From Mailhella sp. (GTDB taxonomy: Bacteria; Desulfobacterota; Desulfovibrionia; Desulfovibrionales; Desulfovibrionaceae): a stretch of DNA of 7,901 nucleotides. The translations under genes were made by a program, and so were the position numbers. The stretch lies in the NCBI GenBank assembly GCA_024404335.1, contig JAKSQA010000037.1, forward strand, positions 1-7,901, read 5' to 3'. This document shows positions 1-6,087 of this stretch, in pieces (position 1 is the first letter of the stretch; each line of letters opens with the position of its first letter). The notes below the pieces were generated by a model. The model had not been told where the DNA came from and did no database searches. It worked only from the letters and a program-made list of their open reading frames with translations.

Positions 1-132
1 CGCCTTTCAAGGACGGCCATACGCCTGAGGCATGCTCCCGGAGGACGGACCACCGCCGCTTTCCTGCACGTCCGGGGCTGGACAAAGCTCCTTCCGTTGT
101 TCATTTTCATAAAAACATCTCGGAACGGCATA
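1..132. other. 5' flank of rlpA, no gene assigned
   Basis: No gene can be supported here. Plus frame 1, the rlpA frame, has no stop from position 1 up to rlpA. It gives no recognisable protein, and the lipoprotein signal sequence begins only at 133. Plus frame 2 closes with TGA at 26-28 and could be the tail of an upstream gene, but eight codons are too few to identify. The stretch around 101-117 is locally AT-rich, as upstream regions often are. I found no convincing -35/-10 pair. Confidence 0.3.
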
Positions 133-1014
133 ATGATCACAACCGCATGCATTCTTCGCGCAGGCCTCCGGGCCGCTGCTCCGGCGCTTCTTCTCCTTTC
201 CGTCCTCCTAGCCGGCTGCTCGCTGCACGGCGGGGGGGCGGGCTCGACGTCCATCTCCGGTCCTCAGGCCCATCGCAATTACGGCACCAGGGGCCAGAAG
301 CCCTACACCATCAAAGGGAAGACCTACTACCCCCTTGCCTCGGCGAAGGGTTATGACAAGCCGGGTACCGCCTCATGGTATGGCCCCGGGTTCCACAGCG
401 GCAAGACCGCCAGCGGAGACCGGTACGACCAGGAGGCCATGACGGCGGCCCATACCGTCCTTCCCTTCGGAACCAGGCTGCAGGTGCGGAACCTCGACAA
501 CGGCAGGAGCGCCGTGGTCATGGTCAACGACCGGGGCCCCTTCGTCTCCGGAAGGATCATCGACCTCTCGAAAGCCGCCGCACGCCAGCTCGGCATGATC
601 GGATCCGGAACGGCGAAGGTGCGCATCACCGCAATCGACGACGGAGCCTCTTCCGCAGCCGCTGCCGAACCGCGCCGCCCCCCTGTCACCACCGCAGCCG
701 CGCAGAAGAAGGCGCAGCCCTCCGCGAAGCCCGCTCCTGCGGCACCGGCGGCCGTACGGGCGGAAAGCTCCGGCCGTGCATCCGCGCAGCCGGGAGCCCT
801 TACGCTGTACTATGTCCAGACGGATGCGTTCTCCTCCGGACCTCGCGCCGACGAGCAGGCCGCACGCCTGAGAAGCAGAGGCTTCGACTGCCGTGTCACC
901 GACGGAAAGCTCCGTAAGGTGCAGGCCGGCCCGTGGTTCTCCAGGCAGGAGGCCGAGAACGCCCTGCGCACTCTCCGCCCCTCCTATGGAAAGGCGGCCA
1001 TAGTCACCGAATAG
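133..1014 (+). CDS. rlpA: RlpA-family septal ring lytic transglycosylase lipoprotein with C-terminal SPOR domain
   Basis: RlpA proteins are outer-membrane lipoproteins. Where active, they cleave peptidoglycan glycan strands lacking stem peptides at the division septum. This 293-residue protein has a lipoprotein signal: a hydrophobic run at about 14-27, then lipobox L-A-G-C with the lipidated Cys at 29. A double-psi beta-barrel RlpA domain spans about 77-170, with ASWYGPGF at 80-87, TAAH ending at H107, and VNDRGPF at 131-137 containing D133. An Ala/Pro-rich linker covers about 172-222. A SPOR domain (about 223-293, starting LTLYYVQTDAF) should bind denuded glycan and target the septum. The ATG at 133 is preferred over an upstream in-frame TTG at 97 because it gives a normal-length signal peptide, although its ribosome site is weak. 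The residue before RYD is Asp96, where I recall Glu in studied active RlpAs. The 3' end overlaps convergent dinB by 11 bp. Confidence 0.9.
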   Translation: MITTACILRAGLRAAAPALLLLSVLLAGCSLHGGGAGSTSISGPQAHRNYGTRGQKPYTIKGKTYYPLASAKGYDKPGTASWYGPGFHSGKTASGDRYDQEAMTAAHTVLPFGTRLQVRNLDNGRSAVVMVNDRGPFVSGRIIDLSKAAARQLGMIGSGTAKVRITAIDDGASSAAAAEPRRPPVTTAAAQKKAQPSAKPAPAAPAAVRAESSGRASAQPGALTLYYVQTDAFSSGPRADEQAARLRSRGFDCRVTDGKLRKVQAGPWFSRQEAENALRTLRPSYGKAAIVTE

Positions 1015-2245
1015 CGGAGCGCCTTCCCCTCTCCGGCTCCCCGCCCGTATTCCCGTCCCCCGGGGATGCGGGCTCAAGCAGCCTTCCCCGCACGACGGCG
1101 CCCTTCCCGTATCTGCCGCGCAGCACGTCGAGCGCCGCATCTATGCGCCCCCTGCGCTCGTCCTCGGCGGAGCCGTCCATTCCGGGAATCAGGGAAAGCT
1201 GCACGGGCGAATCCCCTTCGAAGCCCGACACGCCCACCCCGATGAGCCGCACCTTGTCCTCCAGCTCGAGCTTCCCGAGCAGCCCGCAGGCCGTCTCATA
1301 GATGGTCTCCGTGCTGTTCGTACGGTGCTGCAGCGTCGTTCGGCGCGTTATCTGCTTGAAATCCGCGTACTTTATCTTCAGCGTAACCGTACGCCCCGCC
1401 TCTCCGTGCCTTCTGAGGGCGGCTCCTACGCGCTCCGCATGGCGCATCAGCCATGTCTTCAGGAGCTCCAGGTCAAGGGTGTCCTCGTCGAGCGTCGTGT
1501 CGGCGCTGTGGGTATTCGCCGGTCGCCGCGGCACGACTTCGCGGGGGTCCTCCCCCAGGCTCCTGTGCAGGAGCTCCATCCCGGCCTTTCCGAAGCGCCT
1601 CTGCCAGAACTCCCCGCCGTACCGCAGCACGTCTCCGCATGTGCGTATGCCCAGGGAGGCAAGCTCCCCCGCGAAGTGCCGACCCACGCCGGGGACGTCC
1701 TTCACCGGAAGATTCCGCAGAAAGGCCTCCATCTCATCAGGCCCGAGGATGAAGAGCCCGTCGGGCTTGCGCTGCTCCGACGATATCTTGGCAAGGAACT
1801 TCACCGGTGCGGCCCCCACCGAGCATGTGAGGCCGCCTGTGGCCTCGGCCACCGCCGCCTTGAGCCGCATGCCCATATCGCGCACGGTGCCGAAGACACG
1901 CTCCATGCCCGTCGCGTCGAGGTAGGCCTCGTCCACCGAGGCCATCTCCACCCTGGGCGAGAAGTCGCCGAGCACGGCGCGCACCTTCTCCGACACCTCG
2001 GCATAGCGCGCCATGCGCGGCTTCACGAAAACGCCGCGGGGGCACAGGTGGCGGGCCTCCAAGGCGGCCATGGCGTAATGCACGCCGTAGCGCCGGGCCT
2101 CGTACGAGCAGGTGCTCACCACACCGCGGTGGCCGCCGCCCACGATCACGGGCCGCCCCTTCAGGGAAGGATCGTCATGCTGCTCGATGGACGCGAAGAA
2201 CGCGTCCATATCGACATGCATGATCCACCGCGGGGGATATTCCAT
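1004..2245 (-). CDS. dinB: DNA polymerase IV (Y-family translesion polymerase)
   Basis: This is an error-prone Y-family polymerase that extends DNA past lesions and mismatched ends, normally recruited by the sliding clamp. The 413-residue product has the palm motif HVDMDAFFASIE at 10-21, with metal-binding D12 and the aromatic steric-gate position at F17. The second catalytic motif SVDEAYLD at 103-110 supplies D105 and E106. A helix-hairpin-helix with VPGVG at 184-188 follows, then a little-finger domain at about 242-345. QLSLI at 349-353 fits a beta-clamp-binding motif, and about 60 further residues follow it, including a common Pol IV tail segment (DVLRGRYGKGAVVRG). All catalytic residues are present. 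The ATG at 2245 has GAGG about 5 nt upstream; an internal Met at residue 9 is the alternative start. The gene diverges from speA and converges on rlpA. SOS control is usual for dinB, but I could not identify a LexA box. Confidence 0.95.
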   Translation of the reverse strand: MEYPPRWIMHVDMDAFFASIEQHDDPSLKGRPVIVGGGHRGVVSTCSYEARRYGVHYAMAALEARHLCPRGVFVKPRMARYAEVSEKVRAVLGDFSPRVEMASVDEAYLDATGMERVFGTVRDMGMRLKAAVAEATGGLTCSVGAAPVKFLAKISSEQRKPDGLFILGPDEMEAFLRNLPVKDVPGVGRHFAGELASLGIRTCGDVLRYGGEFWQRRFGKAGMELLHRSLGEDPREVVPRRPANTHSADTTLDEDTLDLELLKTWLMRHAERVGAALRRHGEAGRTVTLKIKYADFKQITRRTTLQHRTNSTETIYETACGLLGKLELEDKVRLIGVGVSGFEGDSPVQLSLIPGMDGSAEDERRGRIDAALDVLRGRYGKGAVVRGRLLEPASPGDGNTGGEPERGRRSAIR

Positions 2246-2274
2246 GAGAGACCTCGCCGCCTTCCTCTTTCCGC

Positions 2275-2280
2275 ATTATC
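2275..2280 (-). promoter_or_regulatory. Possible dinB -10 element
   Basis: On the minus strand these bases read GATAAT, five of six matches to the sigma-70 -10 consensus, about 30 nt upstream of the dinB ATG. No good -35 hexamer lies 16-19 nt further upstream, so this is a weak call. If real, dinB would have a leader of roughly 20 nt. Confidence 0.3.
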
Positions 2281-2281
2281 C

Positions 2282-2308
2282 TTGACAAGCAGGAAGGCTC
2301 TCTTTAAG
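2282..2308 (+). promoter_or_regulatory. Possible speA promoter with perfect -35 hexamer
   Basis: A perfect TTGACA lies at 2282-2287, inside the 9-bp palindrome CTTGACAAG (2281-2289). The best -10 candidate is TTTAAG at 2303-2308 (four of six matches), but its spacer is only 15 nt. TAAGGA at 2305-2310 has the ideal 17-nt spacer but matches poorly. If this promoter is used, transcription would begin near 2315. The ATG at 2310 would then be untranslated, and speA would have a leader of about 90 nt. The element sits back to back with the dinB -10 candidate. Confidence 0.35.
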
Positions 2309-2390
2309 GATGAAGTACCTGTCCTGTAGCATGCCCGGCTCCGCCGTGGCAACAGCCGCAAAACGGCGCGTCAGCTTCATTTTACCACCC

Positions 2391-2397
2391 AGGGGGT
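2391..2397 (+). promoter_or_regulatory. Strong ribosome binding site that selects a TTG start for speA
   Basis: AGGGGGT is a near-complete match to the Shine-Dalgarno consensus. It ends 8 nt before the TTG at 2406. It is too far (26 nt) from the next in-frame ATG at 2424, and it lies downstream of the in-frame ATGs at 2310 and 2331. This favours TTG as the speA initiation codon. Confidence 0.65.
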
Positions 2398-2405
2398 CGG
2401 GATCG

Positions 2406-4325
2406 TTGGCAAGAAAGAAAACCATGCAGCAGTGGACCGTTGAGGATTCGGCCGATCTGTACGGCATCCGGAACTGGGGGTCGGGATACGTCGACATCTC
2501 CCCCAAAGGCGAAGTGGTCGGCCGCCCCTTCGGGCGCGAGGGCGGCCCCGAGGTCAGCATCCCCGAGATAATCAGCGAGCTCAAGGCCCGCGGCTACGAC
2601 CTTCCGGTGCTCCTGCGCATTGAGAACATCCTCGATTCGCAGATATCCCTCATCCACCAGACCTTCCGCGCCGCCATCAGCAGCCTCGGCTACAAGAGCG
2701 ACTACCGCGGCGTGTTCCCCATCAAGGTCAACCAGCAGCAGCAGGTCGTGGAGAAGATCGCGCAGTACGGGGCGGCCTACCATCACGGACTCGAGGTAGG
2801 CTCCAAGGCCGAGCTCATCGCCGGCATAAGCCAGCTGAAGAGCCGCGAGGCATGCCTCATCTGCAACGGCTACAAGGACGAGGAGTTCATCGACCTCGGC
2901 CTCCACGCGCTGAGCATGGGATTCAACGTCATCTTCGTCCTTGAGATGCCGGGCGAGCTCGACATCATCCTCAAGGAAGCCGAAAGGCTGAACATCCAGC
3001 CTCAGATCGGCGTGCGCGTCAAGCTCTCCACCAAGGCCAGCGGCCACTGGTCGGAATCCGGCGGCGAGCGTTCCGCCTTCGGCCTCACCTCGGCGCAGAT
3101 CATCGACGTCGTCGACAAGCTCAAGGAGCACGGCAAGCTCGATACGCTCAAGCTCATGCACTACCATCTCGGCTCGCAGGTGCCCAACATCCGCGACATC
3201 CGCGCGGCAGTCATGGAAGCGACCCGCATCTACGCCAGCCTCGTCCGCGAGGGTGCGGCCATGGGCTATCTTGATCTGGGCGGCGGCCTGGCCGTCGACT
3301 ACGACGGATCCCATACCAACTACGTCAGCTCCCGCAACTACTCCCTGCTCGAATACTGCACCGACGTCATCGAGGCGGTCATGACCATCCTCGACGAGCA
3401 GGGCATAGACCACCCGCATATCATCACCGAGTCGGGCCGCGCCACCGTGGCCTACTACTCCGTCCTGCTCTTCAACGTGCTCGACGTCAGCCTCATCGAG
3501 GTCGGAAGCCTGCCCGAGGAGCTCCCCGAGGATTCGCCCGAGGCCGTCATCAACCTGCGCGAGGCGCTGCAGAACATCAACCCGCGCAATCTGCAGGAAG
3601 CCTACAACGACGCCATCTACTATTACGACGAGATGCGCCAGCTCTTCATCACGGGCCGCGTCACCCTCCGCCAGCGCACCATGGCGGAACGCTTCTTCTG
3701 GGCTATCATGCGCCGACTCTCCGAAGAGAAGACCCGCGTGAAGTTCATGCCCAAGGAGCTGATGGAGATCGACTCCATGCTGGCCGACATCTACTACTGC
3801 AACTTCAGCGTGTTCCAGTCGCTCCCCGACAGCTGGGCCATCGACCAGCTCTTCCCCGTCATGCCCACACACCGCCTCAACGAATTCCCCGAAAGGCAAG
3901 GCATACTCTCCGACCTCACCTGTGACAGCGACGGCCGCATCTCGCACTTCATCGACCCGCAGGGCCTGAAGACGACGCTCGAGCTGCACAGCCTCAAGGA
4001 GAACGAGGACTACTATCTCGGCACGTTCCTCGTCGGCGCCTACCAGGAGACCCTGGGCGACCTGCACAACCTGCTGGGCGACACGAACGTCGTCTCCGTA
4101 CGCATCCAGGAGGACGGCAGCTATGACTTCGTCCGCGAGATCGACGGCGACTCCGTCTCCGACATCCTGGCGTACGTCGAATACGACCCCCACCGCGTGC
4201 TGACCGGCATACGCAAGTCGGCCGAGCGGGCCGTGCGCGAAAACCGCATCACGCCCGCCCAGCGCCACAAGCTCATGCAGGCCTTCGAAGACGGCCTGCG
4301 CGGCTACACCTACTTCGAACGGTAG
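2406..4325 (+). CDS. speA: Biosynthetic arginine decarboxylase
   Basis: SpeA is a PLP-dependent fold III decarboxylase that converts L-arginine to agmatine and CO2, the entry step to polyamines. With the TTG start the product is 639 residues, close to the usual length for the family. It opens with the SpeA hallmark DSADLYGIRNWGSGY (14-28). VFPIKVNQ holds the PLP-binding lysine at K107. HYHLGSQ is at 252-258, LDLGGGLAVDYDG (289-301) contains the glycine-rich phosphate-binding segment, and ESGRA lies at 342-346. LTCDSDG supplies the C-terminal catalytic Cys at C506. The TTG is chosen for its strong ribosome site. The ATG at 2424 (633 residues) is the main alternative, and the ATG at 2310 would add an unconserved-looking extension. 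The dehydrogenase gene follows after 106 bp and presumably consumes agmatine or a product of it. No agmatinase, AguA or AguB gene is in view. Confidence 0.95.
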   Translation: MARKKTMQQWTVEDSADLYGIRNWGSGYVDISPKGEVVGRPFGREGGPEVSIPEIISELKARGYDLPVLLRIENILDSQISLIHQTFRAAISSLGYKSDYRGVFPIKVNQQQQVVEKIAQYGAAYHHGLEVGSKAELIAGISQLKSREACLICNGYKDEEFIDLGLHALSMGFNVIFVLEMPGELDIILKEAERLNIQPQIGVRVKLSTKASGHWSESGGERSAFGLTSAQIIDVVDKLKEHGKLDTLKLMHYHLGSQVPNIRDIRAAVMEATRIYASLVREGAAMGYLDLGGGLAVDYDGSHTNYVSSRNYSLLEYCTDVIEAVMTILDEQGIDHPHIITESGRATVAYYSVLLFNVLDVSLIEVGSLPEELPEDSPEAVINLREALQNINPRNLQEAYNDAIYYYDEMRQLFITGRVTLRQRTMAERFFWAIMRRLSEEKTRVKFMPKELMEIDSMLADIYYCNFSVFQSLPDSWAIDQLFPVMPTHRLNEFPERQGILSDLTCDSDGRISHFIDPQGLKTTLELHSLKENEDYYLGTFLVGAYQETLGDLHNLLGDTNVVSVRIQEDGSYDFVREIDGDSVSDILAYVEYDPHRVLTGIRKSAERAVRENRITPAQRHKLMQAFEDGLRGYTYFER

Positions 4326-4331
4326 CCATCC

Positions 4332-4362
4332 CCGCGGCACCGCCTTCTGGCCCGTGCCGCGG
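4332..4362 (+). other. Hairpin just after speA
   Basis: CCGCGGCAC at 4332-4340 pairs perfectly with GTGCCGCGG at 4354-4362. Within the 13-nt loop, GCC and GGC can pair around TTCT. The hairpin begins 7 nt after the speA stop codon and has no T-tract, so it is not a standard intrinsic terminator. It could protect the speA 3' end or cause partial attenuation. Confidence 0.5.
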
Positions 4363-4376
4363 CGGAACGGCATGTC

Positions 4377-4392
4377 CGGGGAGTCCTCCCCG
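4377..4392 (+). other. Short palindrome before the dehydrogenase gene
   Basis: CGGGGAG and CTCCCCG flank a 2-nt centre (TC), giving a 7-2-7 palindrome 40 nt upstream of the dehydrogenase ATG. It could be a second RNA hairpin or a dimeric regulator site. In GC-rich DNA a palindrome this short may also be chance. Confidence 0.3.
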
Positions 4393-4431
4393 CCTCATAA
4401 CGACGATTTTCCATACACAGGGAGAACAGCC

Positions 4432-5622
4432 ATGGCAAAAGTGCTCATCATAGGTGCCGGCGGCGTCAGCTCCGTCGCCACCCACAAGTGCGCCCAGGCC
4501 TCCGACGTCTTCACCGACATCGTGCTCGCAAGCCGCACGAAGTCCAAATGCGACGCCATCGCCGCCAGCGTGAAGGAACGCTGCGGCCGCACCATCGAGA
4601 CCGCCTCCGTCGACGCCGACAACGTCGCCGAGACGACCGCGCTCATCCGCAGCGTGAAACCCGACCTGGTGATGAACATCGCCCTCCCCTACCAGGACCT
4701 CCATATCATGGACGCCTGCCTCGAGGCCGGCGTCAACTATCTCGACACCGCGAACTACGAGCCGCCGGAAGACGCCCACTTCGAATACAAGTGGCAGTGG
4801 GCATACCAGGAGCGCTTCAGAGAAGCAGGCCTCTGCGCCCTGCTCGGCTCCGGCTTCGACCCCGGCGTCACGAACGTCTTCTGCGCATACGCCCAGAAGC
4901 ACCTCTTCGATGAGATCAACGTCCTCGACATCATCGACGCCAATGCCGGCGACCACGGCCTTCCCTTCGCCACCAACTTCAATCCGGAGATCAACCTCCG
5001 CGAAGTGTCCGCCAAGGGCCGCTACTGGGAACGCGGCGAATGGGTCGAGACCGACCCCCTTGCCTGGAAGATGAACTTCGACTTCCCCGAAGGCATCGGC
5101 AGGCGCAACTGCTACCTCATGTACCATGAGGAGCTCGAGTCGCTGGTCAAAAACCTCAACGGCATCCGCCGCGCACGCTTCTGGATGACCTTCGGCGATG
5201 CGTACCTGAACCACCTGCAGGTCTTCAAGAACGTCGGCCTCATCGGCATCGACCCCGTCAAGTTCCAGGGCCACGACATCGTGCCGCTGCAGTTCCTCGC
5301 CCATCTCCTCCCCGACCCCGCATCGCTCGGCCCCCGCACCGTCGGAAAGACGTGCATCGGCTGCCTCATGCACGGCAAGAAGGACGGGAAGGACCTTGTC
5401 CGCTACATCTACAACATCTGCGACCATCAGGAATGCTACAGGGAGCTCGGCTCCCAGGCCATCTCCTACACCACCGGCGTGCCGGCCATGATCGGCGCCA
5501 TGATGATGGTCACCGGCAAGTGGAACAAGCCGGGCGTATGGAACATGGAGCAGATGGATCCCGACCCCTTCATGGAGCAGCTCAACATCTACGGGCTCCC
5601 CTGGAAGGTCGCCGAACTCTAG
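4432..5622 (+). CDS. Carboxynorspermidine/carboxyspermidine dehydrogenase (saccharopine dehydrogenase-like)
   Basis: Family members use NADPH to condense L-aspartate semialdehyde with a diamine: 1,3-diaminopropane gives carboxynorspermidine and putrescine gives carboxyspermidine. A related cyanobacterial enzyme uses agmatine. The product is 396 residues, typical for the family. It starts with a Rossmann motif, VLIIGAGGVSSVATHKCAQ at 4-22. PDLVMNIALPYQD (77-89), NYLDTANYEPPED (102-114) and GSGFDPGVTNVF (139-150) are characteristic segments of this saccharopine dehydrogenase-like group. The ATG at 4432 is chosen because AGGGAG ends 7 nt upstream and the Rossmann strand begins at once; an in-frame upstream ATG at 4372 lacks this support. 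The partner decarboxylase lies downstream beyond slyX, and speA lies upstream. Together they argue for polyamine rather than lysine metabolism. Substrate preference cannot be read from the sequence. Confidence 0.9.
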   Translation: MAKVLIIGAGGVSSVATHKCAQASDVFTDIVLASRTKSKCDAIAASVKERCGRTIETASVDADNVAETTALIRSVKPDLVMNIALPYQDLHIMDACLEAGVNYLDTANYEPPEDAHFEYKWQWAYQERFREAGLCALLGSGFDPGVTNVFCAYAQKHLFDEINVLDIIDANAGDHGLPFATNFNPEINLREVSAKGRYWERGEWVETDPLAWKMNFDFPEGIGRRNCYLMYHEELESLVKNLNGIRRARFWMTFGDAYLNHLQVFKNVGLIGIDPVKFQGHDIVPLQFLAHLLPDPASLGPRTVGKTCIGCLMHGKKDGKDLVRYIYNICDHQECYRELGSQAISYTTGVPAMIGAMMMVTGKWNKPGVWNMEQMDPDPFMEQLNIYGLPWKVAEL

Positions 5623-5747
5623 GGAACCGCCGGTTTGTCCGAAACCGGATCAGCCTGATGCCCGGACCTGCTTATGCCGATCCGGGAAAGGCACGCAGCC
5701 TGCCCATCCGACGGGGAAGAGAACTCCCCCTATCCGCAGCCTGCGAC

Positions 5748-5767
5748 CGTCCATGCCCGCATGGACG
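5748..5767 (+). other. Perfect 9-2-9 palindrome upstream of slyX
   Basis: CGTCCATGC at 5748-5756 and GCATGGACG at 5759-5767 are perfect inverted repeats around CC. As RNA this gives an 8-bp stem with a 4-nt loop. As DNA it would suit a dimeric regulator. It ends 12 nt before the terminator-like hairpin. The same gap also holds a direct repeat of CGCAGCCTGC (5694-5703 and 5735-5744) and a 5-bp hairpin (GGGGA 5713-5717 with TCCCC 5725-5729). Confidence 0.45.
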
Positions 5768-5779
5768 CTGAGGCATTGC

Positions 5780-5810
5780 AGGGGCCCCGGGAATACCCGG
5801 GGCCCTTCTC
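5780..5810 (+). terminator. Terminator-like GC hairpin between dehydrogenase gene and slyX
   Basis: GGGCCCCGGG at 5782-5791 pairs perfectly with CCCGGGGCCC at 5796-5805 around an AATA loop. One G-T and one A-T pair extend the stem at the base. A short pyrimidine tail, TTCTC, follows. The stem is very stable but the T-tract is poor, so termination is probably partial or Rho-assisted. It lies about 160 nt after the dehydrogenase stop and about 40 nt before slyX, so it could lower expression of slyX and the decarboxylase relative to the upstream genes. Confidence 0.6.
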
Positions 5811-5848
5811 ACACCGGCGCACCGCGCCGCCCATGCACGAGGCGTAAC

Positions 5849-6070
5849 ATGACACCTGAAGAAAACATCGCCCGCCTTGAGGAGCAGGCCTACTTCCAGG
5901 AGAAGCTCCTCGCCCAGCTCAACGAGGCCCTCACATTCCAGCAGGGGCAGATCGACCGCCTTGAAAGGCGGCTCGCCCTGCTTGAGGAGAACATGGCCTC
6001 CGTACTCGACGCCTCGCAGGCATCTCCCGCCAACACGCTTCCTCCGCACTACATGCCGGAACGCTACTAG
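5849..6070 (+). CDS. slyX: SlyX family protein
   Basis: This is a 73-residue protein. Residues about 5-53 form a continuous heptad-like coiled coil rich in Leu, Glu and Gln (IARLEEQAYFQEKLLAQLNE and onward). It ends with a short tail containing PPHY at 65-68. The small size, single amphipathic helix and C-terminal PPHY match the SlyX family; E. coli SlyX is about 72 residues and also ends in PPHY. The molecular function of the family is not established. The ATG at 5849 has GAGG ending 6 nt upstream and gives the family length; an in-frame upstream ATG at 5753 would add 32 Arg/Pro-rich residues and overlap the hairpins, so it is rejected. The decarboxylase gene begins 17 bp after the slyX stop, so the two are probably co-transcribed. 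The placement inside a polyamine cluster is notable, but no polyamine role can be claimed. Confidence 0.85.
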   Translation: MTPEENIARLEEQAYFQEKLLAQLNEALTFQQGQIDRLERRLALLEENMASVLDASQASPANTLPPHYMPERY

Positions 6071-6087
6071 ACACAGGAAAGCCTCCC

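Noticed and set aside
97..132. TTG start at 97 for rlpA
   Set aside because: It would put 12 extra residues before a normal lipoprotein signal peptide and has no ribosome site.
1325..2329. Open frame of 334 codons opposite dinB
   Set aside because: It is rich in His, Arg, Pro and Ala with no family resemblance, and dinB on the other strand has every catalytic motif.
2310..2360. LexA/SOS box in the dinB-speA region
   Set aside because: CCTGTCCTGT is a short tandem repeat without the inverted-repeat partner expected for the E. coli-type CTGT-N8-ACAG box. The LexA motif of this lineage is not certain to me.
2382..4373. Open frame of 663 codons antisense to speA
   Set aside because: It mirrors a complete arginine decarboxylase with all its motifs. 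The translation is low-complexity Val/Asp/Glu/Ala/Gly sequence of the kind produced opposite GC-rich genes, with no recognisable domain.
4273..5427. Open frame of 384 codons antisense to the dehydrogenase gene
   Set aside because: It shadows a clearly conserved gene, has the same biased antisense composition and shows no motif.
5672..5704. Possible SRP RNA-like segment (TCCGGGAAAGGCACGCAGCC)
   Set aside because: It superficially resembles the conserved SRP RNA apical loop, but the loop and asymmetric bulge do not match, and I see no flanking complementary arms of the right length.
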